Shown here: piece after piece, positions 1-6,296 of the stretch
Position numbering within the stretch: the first letter of the stretch is position 1
Layout of the letters: each line of letters opens with the position of its first letter
NCBI GenBank assembly: GCA_002493945.1
Contig: DLAL01000038.1
Coordinates: 1 to 12,128, forward strand
Source of the DNA: Porphyromonadaceae bacterium UBA7048
GTDB lineage: Bacteria; Bacteroidota; Bacteroidia; Bacteroidales; Muribaculaceae
DNA: 12,128 nucleotides
Direction of reading: 5' to 3'
Made by a program: the position numbers and the translations under genes
Notes under the pieces: generated by a model
Seen by the model: only the letters and a program-made list of their open reading frames with translations
The model's database searches: none
What the model was told of the DNA's origin: nothing

Positions 1-144
1 TCAATTTTTGTCATCTACTAAACCTGAAAATATATAATATATGCCGTCGACAAGAATTTTTTCTGCTTTTGACTGGAAGCATAGTGAGCAAAACATACAA
101 AGTATGATAATCCTGCTCCGGATATTAATGTTGTATTGTTCCAT
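1..144 (-). CDS. Small ORF with signal peptide, possibly a truncated secreted protein
   Basis: Reading the minus strand from an ATG at 144 gives 47 residues ending at a TGA that occupies the first three bases of the window. An in-frame TAA lies just upstream, so the ORF cannot start earlier. Residues 1-27 look like a signal peptide: a basic stretch (RSR), a hydrophobic core (IIILCMFCSLC) and a plausible cleavage site at QSKA|E. The next segment, KILVDGIYYIF, resembles the start of mature secreted Bacteroidetes proteins of the BspA/leucine-rich-repeat type, which often begin with VDGIYY. Such proteins are normally hundreds of residues long, so this may be the N-terminal remnant of a larger gene cut by the TGA, or a genuine small secreted peptide. 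It begins 12 nt after the membrane protein gene and probably shares its transcript. The similarity is judged by eye only. Confidence 0.4.
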   Translation of the reverse strand: MEQYNINIRSRIIILCMFCSLCFQSKAEKILVDGIYYIFSGLVDDKN

Positions 145-156
145 TTGAAATGTAAT

Positions 157-756
157 TTATTGTTTTTCTTCAAGATATTTATACGCAGACAAGATGTTAG
201 TATAGATCTTGCATTCGACATAGTTTCGGCTTATTGAACAAAACAAGACCATGAAAAACGAAAGGATTGGAATCCAGATTAACTCGCATGGGCACTTCTT
301 AAAAGCAATTGTAACTAAACTTACAATGAGACAGACGAAGCATAGTCCGCATAAATTCAACATAAATGCTGATATGGTTTCCATGGCCTGGACCTTATCA
401 GACAATCCGTTCTTTTGAACTTCATAGTATATGCGCCAATAGCCGGGGATAGAAGTGCCGGCTTCCTGAATAGTGATATTATATTTAGAGGTGATCTCAC
501 GAATCTTCTTTGGATTATTCTTGTAGAATATGATTTTCAGAAAGCCGAGATGCTTGCACTCTGTGATTTTGTCGACCAACAGTGAAAAGAACAGACCAAA
601 GACATAGCAGCTGATCAGATATACGGCTACATAATATAAGTTGTCTGACTGTGGTGGCAAATCATCTAAAAAATAGAAAACCCATAACGAAGCCAATAAG
701 CCTATGACAAGTCTATTGATTGCATCGTAAAATGAGATACCTTCAAGAGGATTCAT
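157..756 (-). CDS. Uncharacterised four-helix membrane protein
   Basis: A 199-residue protein of unknown function. Hydrophobic segments at about residues 13-30, 41-61, 131-151 and 157-174 predict four membrane helices. A charged loop of roughly 70 residues (62-130), rich in Lys/Arg and containing GYWRIYYEVQKN, lies between helices 2 and 3, probably in the cytoplasm. No catalytic motif is visible and I cannot assign a family. The start is the ATG at 756. No Shine-Dalgarno site is seen, which is normal for Bacteroidetes. The gene is clearly AT-richer than the metabolic genes to its right, suggesting a different history or acquisition. Only about 40 nt separate its start from the U8 terminator upstream, and I find no TAnnTTTG box in that gap. 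Its expression may therefore depend on read-through of the leader RNA. The small secreted ORF follows 12 nt after its stop. Confidence 0.75.
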   Translation of the reverse strand: MNPLEGISFYDAINRLVIGLLASLWVFYFLDDLPPQSDNLYYVAVYLISCYVFGLFFSLLVDKITECKHLGFLKIIFYKNNPKKIREITSKYNITIQEAGTSIPGYWRIYYEVQKNGLSDKVQAMETISAFMLNLCGLCFVCLIVSLVTIAFKKCPCELIWIPILSFFMVLFCSISRNYVECKIYTNILSAYKYLEEKQ

Positions 757-796
757 AGAATAGATTTAGGATGCCAACGCTCCCGAATGGCTTGGT

Positions 797-893
797 AAAA
801 AAAACAGCGTGAGAGCCTTATCTGTTGCCCGTCACGCCTCTTGAGGCCTACCACAGCCCACCCTTGCAGACGAGCAACACAGACCTCACGCCG
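797..893 (-). terminator. Intrinsic terminator ending the leader RNA
   Basis: The 3' arm (805-813) pairs with 885-893 over 9 bp and is followed directly by eight U residues (A8 at 797-804 on the plus strand). A second 11-bp helix (869-879 with 823-833) and a small hairpin (836-847) sit inside, giving an elongated structure closed by the terminator stem. It lies 40 nt before the start of the membrane protein gene, so it would reduce or control transcription into it. Confidence 0.6.
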
Positions 894-1112
894 ATATGAT
901 AATAAGCCGCCCCGTTCGGATAAATATCCGGAAACGAGTCGGACGGTATTGTCATACCCATGAGCATCTATCGTTGCTTCATCCTTGGCAAGGGGTTGAA
1001 AGTGGTAGTTTCAAGAGGCCAAGAACAAGCGCAAATAAACGCCTTCCATTATATGTCATTCCCTCACCTGCCGTGATCGCTTGTGCGGCTTTGCCCGGTC
1101 GGCGTGAGAACA
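797..1112 (-). ncRNA. Candidate structured RNA or attenuator leader, about 310 nt
   Basis: Between a good minus-strand promoter and a U8 terminator lies a region with no convincing protein but many paired segments. On the transcript, 1100-1108 is exactly complementary to 885-893 (9 bp). That same 885-893 segment also pairs with 805-813 (9 bp, one G-U), next to the U8 run. Positions 869-879 pair with 823-833 (11 bp, one G-U), and 836-847 forms a local hairpin. Positions 1011-1019 match 836-844 (9 bp), which would compete with that hairpin. Smaller hairpins occur near 997-1013 (TTGAAA/TTTCAA), 945-958 and 917-931. I see no RNase P core (GGAAAGUCC), no tmRNA features, no SRP tetraloop region and no cobalamin-riboswitch motif. 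It could be a stable ncRNA of a family I cannot identify, such as a Bacteroidales 6S-type RNA, or a terminator/antiterminator leader for the membrane protein gene. Confidence 0.45.
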
Positions 1113-1116
1113 TCTG

Positions 1117-1146
1117 CAAAATTAAATATTATTTCTTAAATCACAA
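1117..1146 (-). promoter_or_regulatory. Bacteroidetes-type promoter for the leader RNA
   Basis: On the minus strand a TTG (1144-1146) is followed after 19 nt by TAATTTTG (1117-1124), an exact match to the TAnnTTTG -7 consensus of the Bacteroidetes primary sigma factor at the usual spacing. The predicted transcription start is around 1110-1113, which puts the first paired segment (1100-1108) at the very 5' end of the RNA. Confidence 0.6.
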
Positions 1147-1189
1147 TAGTTTATCTTTAAGAAAAATGAAAAAATCGAGCGGCCGGACG

Positions 1190-1235
1190 CAAAAAGAATA
1201 GAGGGTGTGCAGTTCGCGTGAACTGCACACCCTCT
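1190..1235 (-). terminator. Terminator of the methylmalonyl-CoA decarboxylase operon
   Basis: A perfect 16-bp inverted repeat (1200-1215 with 1220-1235, loop GCGT) lies about 30 nt past the stop of the last operon gene. On the minus strand it is followed by TATTCTTTTTG, a U-rich though interrupted tail. It is the strongest hairpin in the window and separates the GC-rich operon from the AT-rich left region. Confidence 0.8.
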
Positions 1236-1264
1236 GTGTGATGTCCGGAAAGGGGATGCGGTGT

Positions 1265-2422
1265 TTAGGCCAGGAAGCCCAGCAGCACACCTGCGGCTAC
1301 GGCCGAACCGATGACGCCGGCAACGTTCGGGCCCATGGCGTGCATGAGCAGATAGTTGGACGGGTCGTATTCGAGACCGAGGTTGTTCGAGATTCGTGCG
1401 GACATGGGCACTGCCGATACGCCGGCGTTGCCGATGAGCGGGTTGATCTTCTTGTCCTTGGGAAGGATGAGGTTGAAGAGCTTGACGAAGAGCACGCCGC
1501 TCGACGAAGCTATCACGAATGCCATGAAACCGAGGAAGAAGATGAAGATGGTCTGGGGCGTGAGGAACTGCGATGCCTGAGTCGACGCGCCGACGGTCAT
1601 GCCCAGAAGGATGGTGACGATGTCGGTCAGGGCGTTGCTTGCGGTCTTGGCCAGACGGGAGGTCACGCCGCACTCACGGAGCAGGTTGCCGAAGAAGAGC
1701 ATGCCGAGCAGAGGAATACCCGAGGGTACGACGAAGCAGGTGAGAAGCATACCTACGATGGGGAAGATAATCTTCTCGTTCTGCGACACGGCGCGCGCGG
1801 GCTTCATCTTGATGAGGCGCTCTTTCTTGGTGGTGAACAGACGCATCAGCGGGGGCTGGATGACGGGCACGAGGGCCATGTACGAGTAAGCCGACACGGC
1901 GATGGCGCCCATCAGGTTCGGGGCGAGCTTCGATGACAGGAAGATGGCCGTGGGGCCGTCGGCACCGCCGATGATGGCGATGGCGCCTGCCTGGTCGGGC
2001 GAGAAGCCGATGGCGAGAGCCACCATGTACGCGCCGAAGATGCCGAACTGTGCGGCAGCACCGATGAGCATCAGTTTCGGATTGGCGATGAGGGCCGAGA
2101 AGTCGGTCATGGCGCCGATGCCGAGGAAGATGAGGGGAGGATACCATCCTGCGGCCACGCCGTTGTAGAGGATGTTGAGCACGGAGCCTTCTTCGTATAT
2201 GCCGATTTCAAGACCGGCGGATGCGTTGAAGGGGATATTGCCTATGAGTATGCCGAAGCCTATAGGCACAAGGAGCATGGGCTCGAAGTTCTTTTTGATG
2301 GCCAGCCAGATGAAGAAGAGGCCGACGGCAAGCATGACGAAGTTGCCGAACTGTGCGTTGGCAAAGCCTGTCAGGCTCCAGAACTGTGCGAGGTTGTTGT
2401 AAAGGAAATCGCCGAAAGACAT
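1265..2422 (-). CDS. oadB: Na+-pumping decarboxylase beta subunit (OadB/MmdB family)
   Basis: The integral membrane subunit of a sodium-translocating carboxylic-acid decarboxylase, 385 residues, the usual length for MmdB/OadB. It receives the carboxyl group from the biotin carrier, releases CO2 and couples this to Na+ export. The family signature GGADGPTAIF is at residues 152-161, with D155 in the place of the essential Na+-binding/proton-exchange aspartate. The conserved C-terminal blocks NAGVSAVPMSAR and LLMHAMGPNVAG are also present. Many hydrophobic segments run along the protein. The start is the ATG at 2422, 22 nt after the biotin-carrier gene, so it is the last gene of the operon and is followed by the 16-bp terminator. 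The substrate assignment (methylmalonyl-CoA rather than oxaloacetate or glutaconyl-CoA) comes from the neighbouring mce and mmdA genes, not from this sequence alone. Confidence 0.95.
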   Translation of the reverse strand: MSFGDFLYNNLAQFWSLTGFANAQFGNFVMLAVGLFFIWLAIKKNFEPMLLVPIGFGILIGNIPFNASAGLEIGIYEEGSVLNILYNGVAAGWYPPLIFLGIGAMTDFSALIANPKLMLIGAAAQFGIFGAYMVALAIGFSPDQAGAIAIIGGADGPTAIFLSSKLAPNLMGAIAVSAYSYMALVPVIQPPLMRLFTTKKERLIKMKPARAVSQNEKIIFPIVGMLLTCFVVPSGIPLLGMLFFGNLLRECGVTSRLAKTASNALTDIVTILLGMTVGASTQASQFLTPQTIFIFFLGFMAFVIASSSGVLFVKLFNLILPKDKKINPLIGNAGVSAVPMSARISNNLGLEYDPSNYLLMHAMGPNVAGVIGSAVAAGVLLGFLA

Positions 2423-2444
2423 ATGTTCGTTCTGTTAAGGCGTA

Positions 2445-2873
2445 TTATTCAAGAGTGAGCAGTACTGCGCCTTCGAGGACGGAGTCGCCGGGGTTCACGT
2501 CGATGGATGCCACCTTGCCGTCGCGTCCGGCACGGATGGCGTTCTCCATCTTCATAGCTTCGAGGAGTGCCACGGTGTCGGCAGCCTTGACCGTATCACC
2601 GACCTTGACGTTGATGGCGATGACCACGCCGGGGAGGGGTGCCACGACAGAGCCTTTGCCGGCAGCGGCGGGCTTGCTGGCGATGATTTTCTCGCCGGTA
2701 GCCGTGCGGGGAGCGGCAACGGGTTTGGGGGCATTTACTTTGACGGCTTTTGCGGTCTCAAGCTCGACTTTGTACGGCACGCCGTTGACTTCGACCTGAG
2801 CGATGTTGTCGTCGATGTCGCCTACGGCAACGGTGTAGTTGTTGCCGTTGATTTTATACTTGTATTCTTTCAT
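2445..2873 (-). CDS. Biotin carboxyl carrier subunit of the decarboxylase
   Basis: A 142-residue biotin/lipoyl-domain protein, the gamma-type carrier of sodium-pumping decarboxylases (MmdC-like). The N-terminal ~45 residues form a small beta-rich domain. Residues about 46-75 are an Ala/Pro/Lys-rich flexible linker. The C-terminal ~68 residues are the biotinyl domain, with the signature EAMKMEN in which K108 would carry biotin, 34 residues from the C-terminus as usual. It swings between the carboxyltransferase (MmdA) and the membrane beta subunit. The ATG at 2873 lies 29 nt after the OadG-like gene. The organism must also have a biotin ligase to activate it; none is in this window. Confidence 0.95.
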   Translation of the reverse strand: MKEYKYKINGNNYTVAVGDIDDNIAQVEVNGVPYKVELETAKAVKVNAPKPVAAPRTATGEKIIASKPAAAGKGSVVAPLPGVVIAINVKVGDTVKAADTVALLEAMKMENAIRAGRDGKVASIDVNPGDSVLEGAVLLTLE

Positions 2874-2902
2874 TTTGGATTCGTGAGTTCAAAAAAGAGT
2901 GT

Positions 2903-3832
2903 TTATTTGCGGGCAGGGGTGTGCTGGGGCACTTCGCGGAGGCCGTAGATCTTGGAGCTCCAGGGCGAGTAGGCGCGCTTCACCTTATTGATGGTGAGGA
3001 CGGTGTTCTCGGAGTCGTGAGCGTTAAGGTGCTCGTGGAGAGCCATGACGATAGCGGCGATTTCTTCGCCGGAGTCGTGCTTGACTTCTGCGCGGTCGGG
3101 AGCGCCTGCGGGAGTGCTGTGGGCGCGGATCTTGTTCATCTTCGAGATGGCGCCGCCGATCTTGCCGATGCCGTAGAAGCACAGGCAGAGCAGGAGCAGG
3201 GCCGAGAAAACGATGCACATGGCCATGATGGTCATGCCGAAGCCGTTGCCGTCAAGTTCGGCGAAGTTCTCGATTTTGTAGTTGGTATCCTTGATGACGT
3301 TGGCACTCGACGGGGTGATGTAGTCGTTGTCGCCGCCGGTGCGCACCTTCCATTCGCCGGCACCGTCCTCGGTGCGGGCGTACGACTGGTCGGGGAGCAG
3401 CGACGCCGGGATGACCACTTCGTCGATGAGGGTCTTGCCGTCGGCATCATAGATGCCGATCCAGTTGTCCTGGCCGGGCTTAAGCTCGAAGCTGGTGTGG
3501 AATGTGCCGCGGTTGGGCTCGCCGTCGGCGAAGAACACCACGTGCTGGCGCTTGGGTATCTTCGTGTTGACATCACCCAGCGGGACGGGATATTTTCGCG
3601 GGTTGGCCTTGTCGTCGGTGAGGTAGACGCTCGAGATTTCGAGGGGTGCGAAGTTGGCGTTGAAGAGCTCGATCCATGCACTCCGGCGTCCGTACTCGTC
3701 GACGAGGCTGTTGTCGTTGACCACCATCACTTCGTTGAGGCGCAGAGCCGAGCGGCTTTGGGCGGATGCCGGAAGCACGGAGGCGCAGAGCATCAGCAGA
3801 GCGATGGCTACGGTGGATATTATCTTTTTCAT
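2903..3832 (-). CDS. OadG-family subunit with lamin-tail-like N-terminal domain
   Basis: A 309-residue protein, far longer than classical OadG/MmdD subunits (roughly 80-120 residues). Residues 1-24 form a signal peptide (MKKI start, hydrophobic core, cleavage near ASA|Q). Residues about 30-175 look like a lamin-tail domain: LRLNEVMVVN, then AWIELFNANFAPLEIS, LTDD and HVVFFADGE. A single membrane helix follows at about 198-222. The C-terminal half ends in KVKRAYSPWSSKIYGLREV, matching the C-terminal tail of OadG-type subunits that helps assemble the complex. The start is the ATG at 3832, giving a proper signal peptide 7 nt after the mmdA stop. An in-frame upstream extension would run back inside mmdA and is rejected. 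Inference: the lamin-tail-like domain is exported, and the tail faces the cytoplasm with MmdA and the biotin carrier. Confidence 0.85.
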   Translation of the reverse strand: MKKIISTVAIALLMLCASVLPASAQSRSALRLNEVMVVNDNSLVDEYGRRSAWIELFNANFAPLEISSVYLTDDKANPRKYPVPLGDVNTKIPKRQHVVFFADGEPNRGTFHTSFELKPGQDNWIGIYDADGKTLIDEVVIPASLLPDQSYARTEDGAGEWKVRTGGDNDYITPSSANVIKDTNYKIENFAELDGNGFGMTIMAMCIVFSALLLLCLCFYGIGKIGGAISKMNKIRAHSTPAGAPDRAEVKHDSGEEIAAIVMALHEHLNAHDSENTVLTINKVKRAYSPWSSKIYGLREVPQHTPARK

Positions 3833-3839
3833 TACGGTA

Positions 3840-5393
3840 TCACAGGGGGATGTTGCCGTGCTTCTTGGCAGGGTTGACAACCTTCTTGGTGGCGAGCTGC
3901 TGAAGGGCGCGGATGATACGGAAACGTGTGTTACGGGGTTCGATGACGTCATCGATGTACCCGTAGCGGGCTGCGTTGTAGGGGTTGCAGAAGAGTTTGT
4001 TGTACTCTGCCTCGCGGTCGGCCAGTACCTGTGCGGGGTTATCGCTGGCCTTGGCTTCCTTGGCGTAGAGCACTTCTACGGCGCCTGCACCGCCCATCAC
4101 GGCGATTTCGGCGGTAGGCCATGCGTAGTTCATGTCGCCGCGGAGCTGCTTGCAGCCCATCACGATGTGGCTGCCGCCGTAGCTCTTGCGCAGTGTCACG
4201 GTCACCTTGGGCACGGTGGCTTCGCCGTAGGCGTAGAGGAGCTTGGCGCCGTGGAGGATTACGCCGTTGTACTCCTGACCGGTGCCGGGGAGGAATCCGG
4301 GAACGTCCACGAGGGTCACCAGAGGAATGTTGAAGGCGTCGCAGAAGCGGACGAAGCGGGCTGCCTTGCGCGATGCGTTGCTGTCGAGCACGCCGGCGAG
4401 GTACTTGGGCTGGTTGGCTACGATACCTACGGACTGACCGTTGAAGCGTGCGAAGCCGATGATGATGTTCTTGGCGTAGTCGCGCGATACTTCGAGGAAT
4501 TCGCCGTTGTCGATGATGGCGCCGATGACCTCGTACATGTCATAGGGACGGTTGGGCGAGTCGGGGATAATCTCGTTGAGCGAGTCTTCCAGACGGTCGA
4601 TGGGGTCGGTGCAGGGTACCAGCGGCGGCTCCTCGAGGTTGTTCTGGGGGATGAATCCGAAGAGTTTGCGGATAATCTTGAGTGCGTGCTCGCCGTCTTC
4701 GGCTGCGAAGTGGCATACGCCGCTCTTGTTGGAGTGGACTTCTGCGCCGCCGAGGGCTTCCTGGCTCACGTCTTCGCCTGTCACGGTCTTCACTACCTTC
4801 GGGCCGGTGAGGAACATGTAGGAGATGCCCTTGGCCATGATGGTGAAGTCGGTGAGAGCGGGGGAGTATACGGCACCGCCTGCGCAGGGACCGAGGATGG
4901 CCGATATCTGAGGGATTACGCCCGATGCCATGATGTTGCGCTGGAAGATTTCAGCGTATCCGGCCAGAGCGTTGATACCTTCCTGGATACGTGCGCCGCC
5001 CGAGTCGTTGAGGCCGATGACGGGAGCGCCCATCTTCATGGCCATATCCATGATCTTGCAGATCTTCAGGGCCATGGTCTCGGAGAGCGAGCCTCCGAAT
5101 ACGGTGAAGTCCTGGGCGAATATGTACACCAGACGGCCGTCGATAGTGCCGTAGCCGGTGACAACGCCGTCGCCGAGGTATGATTTCTTTTCCTGTCCGA
5201 AGTTGGTGCAGCGGTGACGCACAAACATGTCCAGTTCTTCGAAAGAGCCTTCGTCAAGGAGTTGGGCTATGCGTTCGCGGGCTGTGTATTTGCCGCGTTC
5301 GTGCTGTTTGTCGATGGCTTTCTGGCCACCGCCGAGACGCGCTTCGGCGCGAAGCTCGATGAGTTCTTTTACTTTTTCAAGTTGGCTGCTCAT
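3840..5393 (-). CDS. mmdA: Methylmalonyl-CoA decarboxylase carboxyltransferase (alpha) subunit
   Basis: The biotin-dependent carboxyltransferase that moves the carboxyl group from (S)-methylmalonyl-CoA to the biotin carrier, leaving propionyl-CoA. It has 517 residues, typical for MmdA and propionyl-CoA carboxylase beta subunits. It has two crotonase-like halves. The N half contains SGGARIQEG (131-139) and GPCAGGAVYS (168-177), the oxyanion-hole and acyl-CoA region. The C half contains VDVPGFLPG (362-370), GAKLLYAYGEA and RKSYGGSHIVMGCKQL. I chose the ATG at 5393 (MSSQLEKVKELIE), which matches the usual family start. A TTG 24 nt upstream is in frame but adds nothing family-like. The gene is 81 nt after mce and 7 nt before the OadG-like gene. 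Without its neighbours it could be read as a propionyl-CoA carboxylase subunit; the adjacent OadB makes decarboxylation the likely direction. Confidence 0.95.
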   Translation of the reverse strand: MSSQLEKVKELIELRAEARLGGGQKAIDKQHERGKYTARERIAQLLDEGSFEELDMFVRHRCTNFGQEKKSYLGDGVVTGYGTIDGRLVYIFAQDFTVFGGSLSETMALKICKIMDMAMKMGAPVIGLNDSGGARIQEGINALAGYAEIFQRNIMASGVIPQISAILGPCAGGAVYSPALTDFTIMAKGISYMFLTGPKVVKTVTGEDVSQEALGGAEVHSNKSGVCHFAAEDGEHALKIIRKLFGFIPQNNLEEPPLVPCTDPIDRLEDSLNEIIPDSPNRPYDMYEVIGAIIDNGEFLEVSRDYAKNIIIGFARFNGQSVGIVANQPKYLAGVLDSNASRKAARFVRFCDAFNIPLVTLVDVPGFLPGTGQEYNGVILHGAKLLYAYGEATVPKVTVTLRKSYGGSHIVMGCKQLRGDMNYAWPTAEIAVMGGAGAVEVLYAKEAKASDNPAQVLADREAEYNKLFCNPYNAARYGYIDDVIEPRNTRFRIIRALQQLATKKVVNPAKKHGNIPL

Positions 5394-5419
5394 ATGTGGT
5401 AAGTGTATTGTAATCAAAG

Positions 5420-5458
5420 GGGAGGCCGCACGGCGTCCTGTGATGCCGACTGCCTCCC
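5420..5458 (-). other. Intra-operon hairpin between mce and mmdA
   Basis: An outer 7-bp stem (5420-5426 with 5452-5458) and an inner 4-bp stem (5431-5434 with 5445-5448) form a GC-rich hairpin in the 81-nt gap. No U-tract follows it on the minus strand, so it is probably not a terminator. It could be a processing or stability element that lets mce and mmdA accumulate differently. Confidence 0.45.
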
Positions 5459-5474
5459 GATGAGTAGTTTCCGT

Positions 5475-5897
5475 TTATTTCTTGTTGGGGTCTTCGCAGA
5501 GTTCCACCAGAGTGCCTACGGTCGACTTCGGGTGCAGGAAAGCGATGTTCAGACCCTCGGCGCCTTTGCGGGGAGCCTTGTCGATGAGGCGGCAACCCTT
5601 TTCTTCGGCTTCGGCGAGTGCGTTGGCCACGCCGTCTTCGATGGCGAATGCTATGTGCTGGATGCCTCCGCGGCCGCCGTTTGCGGCGATGAACTTGGAG
5701 ATAGCGCTGTCGTCGGCAGTGCCTTCGAGGAGCTCGAGCTTGGTCTGGCCTACGCGGAAGAATGCCGTGCGTACTTTCTGGTCAGCTACTTCTTCGATGG
5801 CGAAGCACTTGAGACCGAGAATTTTTTCGTAGAAGGGGATTGCTTCGTCGAGCGACGGTACTGCAATGCCGATGTGTTCGATATGAGATATGTCCAT
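5475..5897 (-). CDS. mce: Methylmalonyl-CoA epimerase
   Basis: Interconverts (R)- and (S)-methylmalonyl-CoA, linking the B12-dependent mutase product to the decarboxylase encoded next. The 140-residue protein is a small vicinal-oxygen-chelate (glyoxalase-fold) enzyme of normal length. Metal-ligand candidates sit at the expected places: H8 in IEHIGIAV, E55 in TKLELLE, H81 in IQHIAFAI and E132 in GTLVELCED. Substrate-loop motifs such as PFYEKILGL and NGGRGGIQHIA are also visible. The ATG at 5897 gives the canonical N-terminus. It is the first gene of the operon, with a -7 box about 100 nt upstream and a strong hairpin in the leader. The methylmalonyl-CoA mutase genes are not in this window. Confidence 0.96.
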   Translation of the reverse strand: MDISHIEHIGIAVPSLDEAIPFYEKILGLKCFAIEEVADQKVRTAFFRVGQTKLELLEGTADDSAISKFIAANGGRGGIQHIAFAIEDGVANALAEAEEKGCRLIDKAPRKGAEGLNIAFLHPKSTVGTLVELCEDPNKK

Positions 5898-5946
5898 GGT
5901 TATGTTTTTGGTTACTCTATTTTGGATGTCTCTGTCGGAACGCAGA

Positions 5947-5982
5947 ATAAGGCCTGTGCCCAGAAGGGGACACAGGCCTTAT
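5947..5982 (-). promoter_or_regulatory. Stable hairpin in the leader of the mce-mmdA operon
   Basis: A perfect 12-bp inverted repeat (5947-5958 with 5971-5982) is extended by CCC/GGG inside with one bulged A. It starts within about 10 nt of the predicted transcription start. No U-run follows on the minus strand. It may be a 5' stabilising stem-loop, or part of an attenuation or protein-binding element for the operon. A terminator for the upstream lrp gene is less likely, since lrp ends 315 nt earlier. Confidence 0.55.
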
Positions 5983-5996
5983 CCGGGTTTCGTGTG

Positions 5997-6004
5997 CAAA
6001 TTTA
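5997..6004 (-). promoter_or_regulatory. -7 promoter box of the decarboxylase operon
   Basis: TAAATTTG on the minus strand matches TAnnTTTG exactly and lies 100 nt before mce. I see no clear TTTG 19-21 nt upstream, so the -33 element is weak. The box sits in a near-palindrome, TGTGtAAATTTgCACA (5993-6008), which could double as an operator half-site pair. Confidence 0.5.
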
Positions 6005-6008
6005 CACA

Positions 6009-6296
6009 AAATGTTTTGGTTAACGATTATTTTCTGCGGAAAAATTCATATCGTGAACCGGTGATTTCCATCGGTGGACACAAAAATCGTCAAATATGCT
6101 CAGTCGTATCAGCCTGCCGGGAAATATTTAATGAATCAGTAGAGAGGTGAGGTGGTCCGGAGAACTGTGGACGGTAGCCGTCCGATGCCTCCGCCGAGGA
6201 GTGTAAGAGTCGAGAGTTGAGGAGCTGTGTATTAGAAAAGAGGCCGTTGTAATAGGGATGAATGTGTAATAGAAGGAAGATGCGCCGAGTGTGACA
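6009..6296. other. Gene-free region between lrp and the operon promoter
   Basis: About 290 nt without a convincing coding sequence on either strand. It contains a small hairpin GGACGG-TAG-CCGTCC (6169-6183) with no U-tail. I found no clear lrp terminator and no recognisable RNA family. Regulatory sites for the downstream operon may lie here, but none can be proven from this sequence. Confidence 0.5.

Noticed and set aside
986..1060. A short minus-strand frame (MTYNGRRLFALVLGLL...) as a leader peptide
   Set aside because: It has no repeated regulatory codons typical of attenuation peptides and overlaps predicted helices. I keep it only as a remote possibility.
805..1112. RNase P RNA, tmRNA, SRP RNA or cobalamin riboswitch
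   Set aside because: I looked for the RNase P GGAAAGUCC core, the tmRNA ends and tag reading frame, the SRP GGAAG-type apical loop and the B12-box motifs. None is present on either strand.
896..1201. A 101-residue plus-strand reading frame over the leader RNA
   Set aside because: It runs antisense through a region explained by a promoter, paired RNA segments and a terminator on the minus strand. Its composition is not protein-like and it has no family motif.
3833..3952. Forty-residue N-terminal extension of the OadG-like protein
   Set aside because: It would overlap the end of mmdA and has a Ser/Pro-rich nonsense composition. The ATG at 3832 begins a proper signal peptide.
3654..5183. A 509-residue plus-strand open frame opposite mmdA
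   Set aside because: It is the antisense shadow of a GC-rich gene with strong codon bias. mmdA on the minus strand has clear family motifs throughout.
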